In this document: piece after piece, positions 62,863 to 64,000 of the stretch
Numbering within the stretch: the first letter of the stretch is position 1
Layout of the letters: the number at the start of each line of letters is the position of its first letter
NCBI RefSeq assembly: GCF_002895945.1
Contig: NZ_NPZB01000001.1
Coordinates: 325,501-389,500, forward strand
DNA: 64,000 bases
From: Solilutibacter silvestris
Lineage (GTDB): Bacteria; Pseudomonadota; Gammaproteobacteria; Xanthomonadales; Xanthomonadaceae
Reading direction: 5' to 3'
Program-made: the position numbers and the translations under genes
The notes under the pieces: model-generated
What the model was told of the DNA's origin: nothing
The model's database searches: none
What the model saw: the letters and a program-made list of their open reading frames with translations, nothing else

Positions 62863-63708
62863 ATGAAACTCCTGCGCCACGGCCAGAAAGGCCGGGAAAA
62901 ACCCGCCCTGCTCGATCGCGATGGTCGCATTCGTGATCTTTCCGCCCACATCGACGACATCGCCGGCGATGTGTTGACGCCTGAGGGACTGCAACGATTG
63001 CGCGCGCTCGATGCCGATGCATTGCCTGCGGTCGAAGGCACGCCACGCATCGGCGCCTGTGTCGGCGCCATCGGCAAGTTCGTGTGCATCGGCCTGAACT
63101 ACGCCGACCATGCCGCCGAAACCGGCGCGCAGCCGCCGAAGGAACCGGTGATCTTCAACAAGTGGACCAGCGCGGTGTGCGGTCCGAATGATGATGTCGA
63201 GATCCCGCGCGGTTCGCACAAGACCGATTGGGAAGTGGAGCTCGGCGTGGTGATCGGGCGCGGTGGCCGCTACATCGACGAAGCCGATGCGATGTCGCAC
63301 GTTGCCGGTTACTGCGTGATCAACGATGTCTCCGAGCGCGAATTCCAACTGGAAGGCACCGGCACCTGGGACAAGGGCAAGGGCTGCGATACCTTCGGAC
63401 CGATCGGTCCGTGGCTGGTCACCGCCGATGAAGTTCTCGATCCGCACGCGCTCGGCCTGTGGCTGGAGGTCGATGGCCATCGCTACCAAAACGGCAACAC
63501 GCGCACGATGATCTTCCGCGTCCCGCTCCTGATCAGTTACCTCAGCCGCTTCATGAGCCTGCAACCGGGCGACGTGATTTCCACCGGCACGCCGCCGGGT
63601 GTCGGCCTTGGGCAGAAACCGCAACCGATTTACCTGCGCACCGGACAAACGATGCGACTCGGCATCGACGGACTCGGTGAGCAACAGCAAAAGGTGGTGC
63701 AGGCATGA
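62863..63708 (+). CDS. FAH-family hydrolase, probable 2,4-diketo-3-deoxy-L-fuconate hydrolase
   Basis: The 281 residues carry the fumarylacetoacetase fold: FVCIGLNYADHAAETG, PVIFNKWTSAVCGPNDDVEIP, the metal-binding TDWEVELGVVIGRGGRY, GYCVINDVSEREFQ and the loop DVISTGTPPGVGLGQKP. In the non-phosphorylated fucose pathway this enzyme splits the diketo acid to pyruvate and L-lactate. It starts ten bases after the SDR gene and overlaps the dehydratase gene by four bases. Confidence 0.87.
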   Translation: MKLLRHGQKGREKPALLDRDGRIRDLSAHIDDIAGDVLTPEGLQRLRALDADALPAVEGTPRIGACVGAIGKFVCIGLNYADHAAETGAQPPKEPVIFNKWTSAVCGPNDDVEIPRGSHKTDWEVELGVVIGRGGRYIDEADAMSHVAGYCVINDVSEREFQLEGTGTWDKGKGCDTFGPIGPWLVTADEVLDPHALGLWLEVDGHRYQNGNTRTMIFRVPLLISYLSRFMSLQPGDVISTGTPPGVGLGQKPQPIYLRTGQTMRLGIDGLGEQQQKVVQA

Positions 63709-64000
63709 GCGCATCCGTGCGCATCACCGGCATGCGGGTGGAAGACCTGCGCTTCCCGACCTCGCAGCAACTCGACGGATCGGATGCGATGAATCCCGAT
63801 CCCGACTATTCCGCCGCCTACGTGGTGCTGGAAACCTCGCGCGACGGACTGGAAGGCCACGGCCTGACCTTCACCATCGGTCGCGGCAACGAGATCTGTT
63901 GCGCGGCGATCGAAGCGATGCGGCATCTGGTGGTCGGGCTCGAACTCGACTGGATCAGCGAAGACATGGGGCGTTTCTGGCGTCACGTCACCGGCGACAG
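63705..64000 (+). CDS. fucD: L-fuconate dehydratase, N-terminal part (runs off the window)
   Basis: The visible 98 residues (VEDLRFPTSQQLDGSDAMNP, DPDYSAAYVVLETSRDGLEG, GLTFTIGRGNEI) match the capping domain of L-fuconate dehydratase of the enolase superfamily, known from Xanthomonas campestris. It removes water from L-fuconate to give 2-keto-3-deoxy-L-fuconate. The barrel with the metal ligands is beyond the end of the window. Its start is ATGA-coupled to the hydrolase gene. Confidence 0.9.
   Translation, partial: MSASVRITGMRVEDLRFPTSQQLDGSDAMNPDPDYSAAYVVLETSRDGLEGHGLTFTIGRGNEICCAAIEAMRHLVVGLELDWISEDMGRFWRHVTGD

Overview
The window reads as a GC-rich gammaproteobacterial chromosome of the order Lysobacterales (Xanthomonadales), most like the Lysobacter/Luteimonas/Thermomonas side of the Xanthomonadaceae. 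This placement is an inference from gene content: an OleA-type thiolase fold enzyme, a bioB-bioF-bioH-bioC operon, an ECF sigma factor paired with a TPR-containing Ser/Thr kinase, the non-phosphorylated L-fucose pathway, and many small lipoproteins. No tRNA, rRNA, CRISPR array, prophage or insertion sequence was seen. The DNA is densely coding; 4-bp ATGA or TGATG start/stop overlaps mark several operons.

Layout. 1-11.7 kb is housekeeping: partial oleA, a DUF4156 lipoprotein, an M16 protease, trmL, then the minus-strand run thioesterase / lipoprotein / rhodanese / secB / gpsA, hemD, an M1-like peptidase and a thiolase. 11.7-20.5 kb holds sodC and a nitrogen block: ntrC-ntrB, ada, then glnA-amtB-GNAT-amidase transcribed from a perfect sigma-54 promoter with upstream NtrC-like sites. 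20.5-25 kb carries uppP, a META/DUF4377 lipoprotein, a dispersed repeat, and a PlsC / YheT-hydrolase / PEBP operon. 25-28.5 kb is an ECF sigma factor plus membrane kinase, preceded by a multi-hairpin stretch that ends in a minus-strand terminator. 28.5-35.1 kb has a patatin lipoprotein, mnmG, a lipoprotein, a PLP-dependent dehydratase and a GT39-type glycosyltransferase. A 349-bp repeat with inverted ends follows, then the biotin operon (35.5-39.4 kb). 39.6-45.8 kb is a TctDE-like two-component system facing a porin / substrate-binding protein / ATPase / permease operon. comF and ubiA follow.

The most distinctive region is 47.7-64 kb. It encodes a GH20 hexosaminidase, a large TonB-dependent receptor, an operon of two GH29 alpha-L-fucosidases, a protein matching plant peptide-N-glycanase A, a third (GH29B-like, Tat-exported) fucosidase, a GH3 glycosidase, and then the start of an L-fucose catabolic operon (SDR dehydrogenase, FAH-family hydrolase, L-fuconate dehydratase). 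Four promoters in this block share an inverted-repeat operator with the core GGTCCARCCA. I infer a single regulon that releases fucosylated (possibly plant-type) N-glycans, trims them, imports the products and burns the fucose. The regulator gene is not in the window. A second attractive idea concerns the nitrogen block: the GNAT coupled to amtB and glnA belongs to the phosphinothricin/methionine-sulfoximine acetyltransferase family, whose substrates inhibit the glutamine synthetase encoded two genes upstream.
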